Part shown: piece after piece, positions 55,211 through 64,000 of the stretch
Position numbering within the stretch: the stretch's first letter is position 1
How the letters are laid out: the number at the start of each line of letters is the position of its first letter
Assembly: GCF_002994745.2 (NCBI RefSeq)
Contig: NC_037089.1
Span: forward strand, 79,756,347-79,820,346
Direction of reading: 5' to 3'
Length of the DNA stretch: 64,000 nt
Origin: Rosa chinensis
Lineage: Eukaryota > Streptophyta > Magnoliopsida > Rosales > Rosaceae
The notes under the pieces: generated by a model
Database searches by the model: none
The model's input: the letters and a program-made list of their open reading frames with translations, nothing else
Told to the model about the DNA's origin: nothing
Translations under genes and position numbers: made by a program

Positions 55211-55276
55211 AATTGAAACGTCAGGGACTGAAATGTCGAAACCCTATAAGTATAGAGAGTAAACAGTATTTTATCC

Positions 55277-56410
55277 TTGCCGTTGAATTTGTTACCGTTA
55301 CCCTATAAGTAACGGTATATAATTGGCATATGCAAGATATCTTTACTTTCCTTGCTGTTGAATTTGTTAGATTCGATGATGTATGATTGTGTGGATTGAA
55401 GAGTTGAAGGTGACCCTTTTGTATCTAGTTAATCTCAATGGGCCAGGTGTGTCACACCACCACTTCAGATGTCAGATCACAATAATATTTCCCCAATAAA
55501 CTGGACCTTTTTTTCTAGAAAATAGATAACTTCATTACTTATCCATGGCTAGAAGTCACGTGCATCAGATGCTGTCTCATACAAAAAAAAAACACTAAAT
55601 GGCAAAAGCTGCCAAGCAAAAGGCAGGTGACTCTCACTGTTAACACATACGCTCACTTATTAAGTCTAAACAACAAGAAATCAAGTCCTCACTACTAACC
55701 CCTCTTTGAAAAGAAAACCTAGTCGCCTTGAGACCTCAATTGGTATACAACTAGAGTAAACTAAAAAGAAAGTAATAGAAGACCCAATTTCAAGTGGTAG
55801 GCAAGAGACAGGAAAGCCTAAAGGTTTTTTTAGGCTTTCCTTTGCCCTAATCTCTAGGGCTAGAAACCGAACCTCCAATTGCAGTTACTAGGACGTTGGC
55901 TCTTGTTCTTACTTCCGGCAGTCTACCCGTCTTCTTCTTCAGAGTAACAAGAGGCACATCATTGTCATCCTCGATCAAAGGTTTTTCTTATAGCTAGAAA
56001 AGATTGGGAGGACTTGCACACATGACCACCCGCTGCGAGAGCAAGAAGAGCAACAAAGCTTGCTGTGATGTTATCTATATATGGAGGCCATGGAGAGGAG
56101 GAAGCGATAACAAGAGGCAAGAGGCTAGGGAAGGAGGCTAGGGTGCCGTAGAAGACTAGGTTGAGAGAAATACTCTTCTAGGGATTTCCAATAAACTGGA
56201 CCTTAATAAATGAAGTGTTGGGTAATTTTTGAATGGAGTCCTTGCCTAGGCGGTGATTAATCACCTTCATTAATTTGGGTTTTTTAAAATGGTTCAAAAT
56301 ATATATTTTGTTTGTCAAATATTTTAAATGACTTTTTATTTGTAAGTACTCATTATATGCTTAATTTTTTTTTTACCAATCAATTATATTACTAAGAGTT
56401 TTTTATTTTA
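55277..56410. other. intergenic, nothing recognised
   Basis: 'CCTTGC(C/T)GTTGAATTTGTTA' occurs twice (about 55275 and 55350). 55690-56170 is moderately GC-rich with no continuous frame. Confidence 0.4.
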
Positions 56411-56764
56411 GGGTTTTTGTCCATTTACCCAATTTCTAGAGATTTTTTTCCCACTTACCCCATTAAGTTTTTTTAATTCTCTCTTACCCAATACACTCTA
56501 AGGGAGTCTTCCCTAATACCCTATTAAGATTTTTTTTTTTTTAAATTTTTTTTAATACAATTTTACCCCTCACCCCTTTGTTACTTAGAGAGAGAAAATG
56601 GAAGAGAGAGGAACCATAGGAGACTTCGCTGGAGCCCAGTCACCGACTGCCGGATTCCGGCCAACTTTCGCTGGAATCCTATCACCGGCCTCCGAATTTC
56701 GGCCAACTTTCGCAGAATTTCGGTCGCCAGCCGCCGTCACTGGACTTTTCTGAAAACCTCACCG

Positions 56765-57100
56765 GAAATGTTTATTGCCCCCAATAGACATCTATTGCCC
56801 CCCAATAGAGGGGCAGTAGACGTCTATTGTCCCCCAATAAACGTTTCGATCACCGAAAGAGGAACTAATCTCTCTAAAATTAGACAAATAAAACTTTGAT
56901 TAAAGAAAAAAAAGAGGAGATTACATCAATTTAAAACGTCTATTGCCCTCCAGTAGACGTTTCGATCACCGAAATAGGAACTAATCTCCTTAAAATTAGA
57001 CATATAAAACTTTGATTAAAGAAAAAAAAGAGGAGATTACATCAATTCAAAACGTCTATTGCCCCGCAATAGACATTTAACAAACCTCTATTGCCTCCCA
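56765..57100. repeat. array of CAATAGACGTCTATTG-type palindromes with a 116-bp tandem duplication
   Basis: Perfect or near-perfect 16-bp palindromes CAATAGACGTCTATTG and related 'TATTGCCCCCAATAGAC' occur about six times. 56841-56956 and 56957-57072 are tandem copies ('GATTAAAGAAAAAAAAGAGG' in each). Confidence 0.8.
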
Positions 57101-57932
57101 ATGGAACTTTTTTTTTTCATTTTTTAGTCCTTCTGGGTCTTCTGCCCCCATTTTACCAAAAAAAAAAAAAACAAACAAACAAATGACATTTCTTATAATG
57201 GGTTTTTATTAAACTAGAATGACATTTCAGGTCTATTTCAAGTCCTTCATAAATGCAGTGGTCTAATAAACCCAAAGAAATTCAAACTGGTCACTTATTG
57301 ATTCACAAATGATCCAACTAAAAATCATGCAACTCTTATCAAAAAGTGAACCATAACTTTTCATGTGAAAGGACCATTCGACCATTCAAAACAAAGAAAA
57401 AAGGAGGACCATTCCAAGCTACTGGTGTTAAGTCTAAGCGGACCTGGGAATGTTCCACTCTCCCTCTGCTTGTTCAACTTCTTAACCCATTCACCTGGGC
57501 ATATTTGGAAAACGTTTCACATTCACCAGATTATTCACCATTTAGCAGCCAAGCACATACGAAACTCAGCGTGACACAATGCTGCTTTGATTTGACGGGG
57601 AGGGGTTTCCGACTGTCGTACATGTCCAACACGACAGCGTGGAGAGCGCGGTGACTGGAAATCTCATAGGTCACCGGGACATCGAGGCCATATCAGATCT
57701 ATGGCCAGAAATCGAAGCCATATCCGATCTATTGCCTGAGGCTTCAGACACCGTTGCCGGAAGCCTACTTCAGCTGCTACGACATTGACGAGTCACCGAT
57801 CGATCGTAGTTTTCAATGTGGTTCTTGTGCTACTCTGCAAAAGATCGAAGAAGGAAGGAAGAAGCATATCACTATAGTTAGCACTTGCACTAAGAATTGA
57901 ATTGAATGAGATCCAGAGCAGAAAGATACAGT

Positions 57933-57936
<4 letters not shown>

Positions 57937-57980
<44 letters not shown>
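57937..57980. repeat. (GA)n microsatellite
   Basis: About 22 GA units inside the right TIR of the MULE-like element. Confidence 0.95.
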
Positions 57981-57984
<4 letters not shown>

Positions 57985-58130
57985 CAGATCAGAGGAGAGA
58001 GAGAGAAGAGAGAGATCGATGGCATATGGGGTAGTTTATTAATTTGGCTGAGGGTAAAATTGTCTTTTTACGTTAAATTGGGTAGGTGAGAAAAAAAATC
58101 TCTTGCTGGGGTAAGTGAGATAATTTTCCC

Positions 58131-58863
58131 TCATTTTAGGGCTTTGGGTCAAGGACCCTTGATTTTATTTGTACTTATTTATATGTTGTATAATAATTTT
58201 TTTTTTTTTTAAACCTAAACCCACCTATCATCTAGCATTTTTTTTTAAAAAACATTGATCCTAGTAGACAAAATATGTTCGTCTCCTATTGTTTTCAAGT
58301 TTTTATTGTAGTTGCGTTCCCAAAATTCCTCCTTTCCCCAACCAAATTAAAAAAAAAAAAAAAATCACTTCCCCATCTCCTCCTATAGGTCGCAATCATA
58401 ATATTTATGGTTCACTAATAGTAGGTTTAAATTATGTAGGTACGTGTCTTTGTCGATTGTAATATGCTACTAGTATGCTACTATTAGTGAACCAGTAGCA
58501 TATTATGTAGGTACTTGTCTTTGTTGATGTTCATGATTGTAATATGCTACTGGTATGCTCTCCAAATAAAACCTAGCTACTTCATGAACATCAATTAACT
58601 TGGACATCAAGATCTGTAATTTTCAAAAAGAAAATGATTGTTGACCTCAATGAGGCCTATGATTTGTAGCCTCAGTTTTAGGTGTCATGCCATGTCACAT
58701 ATACATATCACCTATTTGTGTAATCATGCCATGTAATTCTTGAAAATAAGACCATCTTATCCTTTCAAAATCATATGGCTCTAAATTATTTTGGCTTTCT
58801 TCTAAAAAAGAAAAAAAAATATATTTTTTTTTCTTTTCATTACACTCGTGCTTATGTTTAAAC
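58131..58863. other. spacer with a copy of the KCS-pseudogene flank
   Basis: 58255-58340 aligns with 49375-49450. 58430-58560 has 'TATGCTACTAGTATGCTACT' and related repeats. No gene. Confidence 0.45.
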
Positions 58864-59432
58864 TAGGGCTGTCAATGGGTCGTGTCGGGTCAAAGTATTT
58901 GTCGTGTGGCAAGATACAAACTCAAACCCAACCCATTTAATAATCGTGTCAAAAATTTAAACCCAAACCCAACCTAATTATTAAACGGGTTAACCGTTTC
59001 CAACCCACTTAACCCATTTAATAAATAGGTTGTGTCATGTTTGATAAAATGACTCATTTAAGGGTTAACAATGCGACACATTTAACTAAAAAAATGCATA
59101 AATTGATTAAATTCACTAAAAACTCCATAAGACGAAGAATATAAATAATTATATATAATTCATACATAATTAAATCCAATAATTATAAAGAAAAATATTT
59201 CAAATTGTCTAATCATACGATCAAATACTCCCAACGTCTAAAATTTCAGGATGAAGTATAGCATAATCGGGTTATACGGGTTCACTTCGTGTTGGCGGGT
59301 TGACCCGTGGCTGACCCATTTATTAAATGGGTCATGGCGGGATGACCCATGGCTGACCCGCTTTTTAATCATGCGGGTTCAACCCGCTTTATTTAGTGCG
59401 GGTTTCGAGTCGTGTCGGAATTGACAGCCCTA
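58864..59432. mobile_element. hAT-type MITE
   Basis: 569 bp. Ends TAGGGCTGTCAATGGGTCGT and (reversed) TAGGGCTGTCAATTCCGACA; flanked by perfect 8-bp GTTTAAAC (58856-58863 and 59433-59440). Inside, 'AACCC/GGGTT' and 'TGACCC' motifs recur in both orientations. Confidence 0.88.
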
Positions 59433-59631
59433 GTTTAAACAACAATTTTTTTTTCTTCAATCAAAAATAGAAAAAATTCTATGTAATTCGATCAATAGAT
59501 TTGTACATACATTCAATCAACAGATTTGCATAATACATGTATATGAATTTGCAGTTTGTTGGGTTCCAGTAAATTATGAAAATATAATGTGAGAAACACA
59601 CACACACACACAGAGCCCTTCATGGGGGCAG
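59433..59631. other. spacer with a (CA)n tract
   Basis: 59596-59612 is (CA)n at the left edge of the first foldback element. Confidence 0.5.
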
Positions 59632-60063
59632 GAGTGAAACCCTTTGATCCTCTTTAAAAAAAAAAAAAAAAAAGGATCCATTTTTTTGGTCTTTTCTAGG
59701 GATGGGGCATTAGACCAACTTTTCAATCATATTTTGGCATCTTAACTGTTCAGTTTTTAGGTCCTAATGTGTAGATCACTACTACGAATTTTCAGCCAAA
59801 TTGATTATCGTTAAGACATTCAAAACGGCGACTTAAGATTTTAAGTATGAACGGTTCAAGTTTGGCAGATTTGATTCGTTCATTGATTTAATCTAGTTTG
59901 ATACCTTAACGGTCACTGATTTGGCTGAAAATTTAGAAAAGTGATCTACACATTAGGACCTAAAAACTGAACGGTTGAGACACCGAAAAGTGATCGAAAA
60001 GTTGGTCTAATGCTCTATCCTTTGAAAAGACCAAAAAAAAAAAAGAATCCCTTAGTGAAAGGG
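59632..60063. mobile_element. foldback element 1
   Basis: 59688-59815 is the reverse complement of 59915-60031 with mismatches ('CAGTTTTTAGGTCCTAATGT' against 'ACATTAGGACCTAAAAACTG'). Edged by (CA)n at 59596 and (TA)n at 60065-60090. Related to elements 2 and 3 below. No genes. Confidence 0.8.
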
Positions 60064-60064
60064 C

Positions 60065-60090
60065 TATATATATATATATATATATATATA
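60065..60090. repeat. (TA)n microsatellite
   Basis: Thirteen TA units touching the right edge of foldback element 1. Confidence 0.95.
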
Positions 60091-60145
60091 ACAAAAGTTG
60101 GCAAGTTCATGACTAGTAGCTGTGGACTTTACATGATACAATAAG

Positions 60146-60660
60146 TCAAAGAAAGTAAGCTCCATTCCAGGTCTTATAAACTCCATTCATAAAAGACTTT
60201 TTCCAAACTACTTTAGAATTGGGACACTTTTTCCAAACTACTTTAGACTTGGGACACTCCCATAATGTATGAATGACAGATTCCATAAATGCACCGCACT
60301 GCCGACAACAAGGATCATCAAGAATTTTTCGGTGTTTTAAATTGGTTGCACAGGGTAGAAAGTTGTGAGCTGCCTTCCATATGAAGACTCGGACCTTGTG
60401 AGGTACGTTCAGAATCCACGTACCACAAATTCTTATTACCATCCTGACTTGAGCTTGCAACAGGGCCTGACGTTCGGATTTGGTAAAATGCCGCACTAGC
60501 TTGTTTTTTTTTTTTTTTTCTAAAGATGATCAAAGGGTTTCACTTATGCCCCATGGTGACTCGAACCCATGACTTCGTACATAGGTAGTGGGCGCTCTAA
60601 CCACTAAGCTAACACCACTTCGTCACACTAGCTTGTTCTTCTTTCATCTTAGTTTTTATT
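60146..60660 (-). pseudogene. LINE zf-RVT fragment, split by a SINE
   Basis: The minus strand reads 'WILNVPHKVRVFIWKAAHNF', then 'LDDPCCRQCG' and 'ESVIHTLWECPKSKVVWKK'. These are the zinc-finger-in-RT (PF13966) pattern with CxxC and HxxxxC found C-terminal of RT in plant LINEs. A 30-bp in-frame tandem duplication (60201-60230 and 60231-60260) repeats ten residues. Upstream frame 'ASAAFYQIRTSGPVASSSQD' is offset, showing a frameshift near 60420. The SINE at 60506-60625 interrupts the upstream end. Confidence 0.75.
60506..60625 (-). mobile_element. tRNA-derived SINE
   Basis: On the minus strand: A box TAGCTTAGTGG (60611-60601), B box GTTCGAGTC (60566-60558), a tRNA-unrelated part ending 'CTTTGATCATC' and an A tail (60519-60506). 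Flanked by the perfect 12-bp duplication CACTAGCTTGTT (60494-60505 and 60626-60637). Only 120 bp, short for a plant SINE. Confidence 0.88.
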
Positions 60661-60848
60661 TTTATATTTTTATTAATTTTTTATATTATCATTATAAAAA
60701 GAAATTTTAATCTACTTTTTTTTTTGTAGGGAAAAACTGAAATGCCATGTCATTTACTAGAATGAATCAGTGCCATTAAACGATTTTATATCTAAGGGCT
60801 CTAAAGAAGTGTAAAAAACTGTGTCAAATAATGTGTCCATTGATTCTA

Positions 60849-60892
<44 letters not shown>

Positions 60893-60902
60893 CACAGATC
60901 CT
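60661..60902. other. spacer with (TA)n
   Basis: 60735-60850 resembles 48405-48550. 60853-60885 is (TA)n next to foldback element 2. Confidence 0.5.
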
Positions 60903-61256
60903 ATCCAGAGCGGAGCTCCGCTTTGAAATTAACGTATGAAGTTTGAGTTTTGGGTCACTTTTCGGTCGCATATCCACATCTCGACCGTTCAGTTTTTAGG
61001 TGCTAGTGTATAGATCATCTCTGCAAATTTTCAGCCAAATTGATGATCGTTAAGGCATCTAACTCGATTAAACCAATGGACGGACTGAATATGTCAACAT
61101 GAACCGTAGTAGCTTTAAGGCAGTGCCTTAACGATCATCATTTTGGCTGAAAATTTGCAGAGATGATCTATACACTAGTACCTAAAAACTGAACGGTCGA
61201 GATGTGGATATGCGACAGAAAAGTGACCCAAACTCGAACTTCACACGTTAATTTCA
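60903..61256. mobile_element. foldback element 2
   Basis: 60927-61060 and 61120-61252 are inverted copies ('GACCGTTCAGTTTTTAGGTG', 'AGATCATCTCTGCAAATTTT'). Edged by (TA)n on the left and (TA)n(TG)n on the right (61257-61297). Confidence 0.85.
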
Positions 61257-61257
61257 A

Positions 61258-61297
<40 letters not shown>
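61257..61297. repeat. (TA)n(TG)n microsatellite between foldback elements
   Basis: Compound tract, about 6 TA and 14 TG units, shared border of foldback elements 2 and 3. Confidence 0.95.
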
Positions 61298-61299
<2 letters not shown>

Positions 61300-61701
61300 A
61301 GTCCTTCTTGGCTAAGGACATCCTTACCTAAGCTTTGGTACGGATTTCTAGTTTTTTGTCACTTTTTGATTACATATTCACATCTTAACCGTTCAGTTTT
61401 TAGGTTCTAATATATAGATCATCTCTGCAAAATTCCAGCGAAATTGATAATCGTTAAGACATTCAAAACTGCAAATTACAACAATGTACATGAACGGTTA
61501 CGGTTCGACAGATTCAATTCGTTCGTGTAAATTGCAGTTTTGGATGCTTTAACGATCATCAATTTGGCTAAAATTTTGCAGAGTTGATCTATACATTAGG
61601 ACCTAAGACTGAACAGTTAAGATGTAAATATGTGATCGAAAAGTGGCCAAAAACTGGAAATTTGTTCCGTAAGCTTAGGTAAGGATATCCTTACCTGAGA
61701 A

Positions 61702-61705
<4 letters not shown>
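61298..61705. mobile_element. foldback element 3
   Basis: Arms 61310-61472 and 61535-61700 are inverted copies ('AAGGACATCCTTACCTAAGC' against 'GCTTAGGTAAGGATATCCTT'; 'CCGTTCAGTTTTTAGG'). Its core is related to elements 1 and 2, its outer ends are its own. Right border is (TG)n 61706-61739. Confidence 0.85.

Positions 61706-61739
<34 letters not shown>
61706..61739. repeat. (TG)n microsatellite
   Basis: About 17 TG units at the right edge of foldback element 3. Confidence 0.95.
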
Positions 61740-61740
<1 letters not shown>

Positions 61741-61879
61741 TCCATTCAATTTATTAATGCTATATTTTTTTGGACCGAATTAATTTATTTGAAAAGAAAA
61801 GTTAATGTCTATTTGATGTCACCTAAATCAATATTTTTTTTTTTTTTTTGAAGGGGGAGAGTTTCATTGTCAAAGAGTC

Positions 61880-62440
61880 TTAGCTCTGATGGGTACAATC
61901 GGATATTAGGAGATCAGAAATACAAGATGGAGCTTGAGAGTACCAAGCTTCTTTGAGATGAGACTCGAAACCTAGACCAGCCAATCGGTGTGTGACCCTG
62001 TTACATTGTCTAGGCACATAGTTAATGTTCACATTCGGCAATAGCTTCTTGACTTCTAGTATGTGATCAATGAGGCTAGCAAACTCACCTGCTCCAGAGT
62101 GAGTAAGATCTTGTATAGCTGCTAGGCAATCCGTTTCGACAATAACAAGTGACAACTGTAATTGTACTGCCAAGTCCAGCCCTTCCCTTATAGCCATTAG
62201 CTCAACATGTTTAGCAGAGGACACATGGGTGATGTAATGTGCAAAAGCTGCTAGAAAGTGATCCCAGATCCTCGAACCACTCCACCAATCCCTCCATGTT
62301 GTATCGAGGGTAAGAATGCTCCATCCACATTGATCTTGACATAGTTGTCTCCAGCGGGCTTCCAAGATTGCTTTACAATTTGCTTCGGAGTATTTGAGGG
62401 AGCTCTAACCTTATCAAACTCTTCGAGCCAGGCCATGGCA
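61880..62440 (-). pseudogene. LINE-type RNase H (RVT_3), frameshifted
   Basis: On the minus strand 62436 onward reads 'WKPAGDNYVKINVDGAF' and 'GGIGGVVRGSG', the first strands of the plant RVT_3 fold with the catalytic Asp of NVDGA. Near 62262 the frame changes by one base and continues 'LAAFAHYITHVSSAKHVEL' with Glu, 'VIVETDCLAAI' with Asp, and 'NYVPRQCNRVTHRLAGLG'. The stop is at 61880. It probably belonged to the same LINE as the zf-RVT fragment at 60146, with the foldback elements inserted between. The His/Thr in 'RVTHRLA' replaces the usual VADxLA. Confidence 0.78.
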
Positions 62441-62943
62441 GTGCATAGAAATGCAGATGCAGGTTTGGCTAATGACCCTTCTAAAAAACGTTATAATTAT
62501 AGAACTTCCATTAACACACCTAAATCAAGAAAAATTATATTAATGGTAGTTCAAAAGAAAAATTATAGAAAAAAATTTAATTAAATGAAGAAAAATAAAT
62601 TTTTTTTTTGAATAAGAAGAAAAATAATTAATGGTTGCTACTAACACGCATTTTTTTTTCCGTCACCTAATTAAATTTATTAATGTCATTAATTCACCCC
62701 TAAAAATCTAAAAGAATTTATAAAAATGTAAAGTTGGTGTTGCAAGATTATGACGTGGAAAGATATATTATGTGGAATTGAAAATAAAATTTGTATTTGT
62801 TTACATGACGTGACACCCAATCACTGCCCTTTTTAGAAATCATTCATGAGCTCTCAATCTATAACTCTATATATTGACAATGCAGGAGTTCAGAATGTTC
62901 ACATCCATCATAGTTGCTATAAGATTTCTCAAATAGTGTCAAC
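62441..62943. other. KCS promoter region
   Basis: AT-rich. TATA box CTATATATT at 62867-62875, about 70 bases before the ATG. No other gene. Confidence 0.55.
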
Positions 62944-64000
62944 ATGAAGTATGTGAAGTTGGCTTCCCATTTCTTGACAACCAACCTCTTGAAACTCTTG
63001 TTAATTCTTGTAATAGCAGTCATTGTAATTGAAGCCTCTCAGATGAATCTAGATCACATTCATCAGCTCCGACTCCAACTCTGTTATAATCTGGTTAGTG
63101 TCATCACTAGCTCTGCTATTCTTGTTTTGGCTTCCACCATTTACATTATGACTCGACCCAAATCGGTTTACCTCGTAGACTACTCGTGCTATAAGCCCCC
63201 TAACAATTTGAAAATGAACTACCAGAAGTTTATTAATCAGTCCAGATTGACCGGGGCCTTTGATGAGTCCTCCCTCGAGTTTCAGCACAAGATTCTTGAG
63301 CGGTCTGGCCTTGGAGAGCAGACATATCTCCCTGAAGCAATGCATTTCATTCCGCCGAGGCTGTCAATGGCGGCAGCGCGTGAGGAGGCGGAGCAGGTGA
63401 TTTTTGGAGCGTTGGATAATCTATTTGCAAATACTAATGTCAATCCTAAAGACATTGGGATTGTTGTTATGAATTCTAGTCTGTTTAATCCAATTCCTTC
63501 ATTATCTTCTATGATTGTTAATAAGTACAAATTGAGGGGAAGTATTAAGAGTTATAATTTGGGAGGTATGGGATGTAGTGCTGGAGTTATAGCTGTAGAT
63601 CTTGCTAAGGACCTGTTGCAAGTTCAAAAGAACACTTATGCAGTTGTTGTTAGCACTGAGAATATTACTAAAAATGGGTACCTTGGGAACAAGAAATCCA
63701 TGTTAGTACAAAATTGTTTGTTTCGTGTGGGTGGGTCTGCGGTTTTGCTCTCGAACAAATCATCTGATATGTGTAGGGCCAAGTACAAGCTTGTGCATAT
63801 CGTGAGGAATCATATGGGCTCGAATGATAGGGCATATAGGTGTGCTTATCAAGAGGAGGACGATGCTGGCAAAGCTGGGGTTTCGTTGTCGAAGGAGCTC
63901 ATGGCGATTGCTGGTGTAGCGCTCAAGACTAATATCACAGCTTTGCTCGGTCCTCTTGTCCTACCTATAAGCGACCAGCTTCTCTTCATTGCTACTGTCC
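62944..64000 (+). CDS. 3-ketoacyl-CoA synthase (KCS), partial at right edge
   Basis: Intronless frame from ATG 62944, open to the edge (352 codons of about 500). Two membrane segments (residues about 13-34 and 51-72) precede 'MTRPKSVYLVDYSCYKPP', the start of the FAE1/CUT1 condensing-enzyme domain. The active-site Cys is residue 211 in '[10 protein letters not shown]' (Cys223 in Arabidopsis FAE1). 'LERSGLGEQTYLPEAMH' and 'FRVGGSAVLLSNK' are diagnostic. It adds malonyl-CoA two-carbon units to make very-long-chain acyl-CoAs in the ER for waxes, sphingolipids and suberin. Closest by memory to the KCS4/KCS9/KCS17 clade. The N-terminus is about 20-30 residues shorter than those; an in-frame stop lies just upstream, so the start is firm. 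'ITALLGPLVLP' may carry one extra residue. The pseudogene at 49489 is a copy of this type. Confidence 0.92.
   Translation, partial: MKYVKLASHFLTTNLLKLLLILVIAVIVIEASQMNLDHIHQLRLQLCYNLVSVITSSAILVLASTIYIMTRPKSVYLVDYSCYKPPNNLKMNYQKFINQSRLTGAFDESSLEFQHKILERSGLGEQTYLPEAMHFIPPRLSMAAAREEAEQVIFGALDNLFANTNVNPKDIGIVVMNSSLFNPIPSLSSMIVNKYKLRGSIKSYNLGGMGCSAGVIAVDLAKDLLQVQKNTYAVVVSTENITKNGYLGNKKSMLVQNCLFRVGGSAVLLSNKSSDMCRAKYKLVHIVRNHMGSNDRAYRCAYQEEDDAGKAGVSLSKELMAIAGVALKTNITALLGPLVLPISDQLLFIATV

Larger units (their letters stand above)
51614..55276. mobile_element. large inverted-repeat element, nested
   Basis: 51614-51810 (GGACAAAATACTGTTTACTC...) is matched in reverse by 55276-55211 plus 54114-53966; the right arm is split by a solo LTR (54115-55210). 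Arms are about 190 bp. Inside the arms lie a T/C-rich tract (51830-52130), an inner foldback (52131-52620), a purine tract (52620-52735), foreign sequence (52736-53690) and another purine tract (53740-53960). No coding gene. No clear flanking duplication was found, so superfamily is uncertain; MULE-like is the best guess. Confidence 0.6.
56411..58130 (-). mobile_element. MULE-like element, sister of 3115-19365
   Basis: Read in reverse the order is: TIR, (CT)n, coding-like GC-richer segment (57400-57800), array of CAATA...TATTG units, CCGG-rich segment (56620-56760), TIR. This is the order of the 3115 element. The first 130 bases match it ('ACTTACCCC', 'TACCCAAT', 'AATTAATAAA(T/C)TAC'). Flanks TTATTTTA and TCATTTTA give a near 8-bp direct repeat. 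No transposase. Confidence 0.65.

Noticed and set aside
60558..60611. A tRNA gene on the minus strand
   Set aside because: A and B boxes are present, but there is no acceptor-stem pairing; the A tail and 12-bp duplication show a SINE.

Overview
This window is plant nuclear DNA. It has spliced genes with GT-AG introns (and one GC-AG), a SINE, MITEs, long microsatellites and nested Ty1/copia, Ty3/gypsy-like, CACTA and MULE-like elements. The host genes are typical of a core eudicot. Rosaceae is a guess from overall character, not shown by the sequence. About two thirds of the window is transposon-derived.

Layout. 1-2780: 5' part of a minus-strand copia element (A) with an open gag running off the edge. 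3115-19365: a MULE-like element split by copia element B (4192-18993), which in turn holds a CACTA-type element (about 7196-12140, carrying a captured glycine-rich RNA-binding protein fragment) and a 2.6-kb solo LTR (13095-15679). 20.5-37.3 kb is the gene-rich part: an F-box gene broken near its end by a frameshift in a TA repeat, a 65-codon small gene, a BIM-type bHLH gene (7 exons), a GT106 / RRT-like glycosyltransferase gene (minus strand, 8 exons) and an IMP3 snoRNP gene (4 exons). MITEs lie between them. 38.4-46.6 kb: a truncated DEAD-box helicase (RH10/DDX47-like, C-terminal half only) whose lysine-rich tail is split by copia element C (39946-46562).

46.6-62.9 kb is repeat-rich: a solo LTR, a KCS pseudogene, a CACTA-like end, LINE RNase H and zf-RVT remnants, a large inverted-repeat element holding a 1.1-kb solo LTR, a second MULE-like element of the 3115 family, a hAT-type MITE, three related foldback elements joined by microsatellites, and a tRNA-derived SINE. 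At 62944 an intact 3-ketoacyl-CoA synthase gene begins and runs off the right edge.

The host genes do not form a pathway: ubiquitin ligase targeting, brassinosteroid-type transcription, pectin synthesis, rRNA processing and very-long-chain fatty acid elongation. The most notable material is structural: the four-layer nest; a MULE-like family with arrays of short CAATA...TATTG palindromes; a CACTA element carrying a host RRM gene; a copia insertion that can be read through into both halves of a helicase tail; and a string of foldback elements bounded by microsatellites. All alignments were made by eye; exon borders come from splice consensus and reading-frame continuity.
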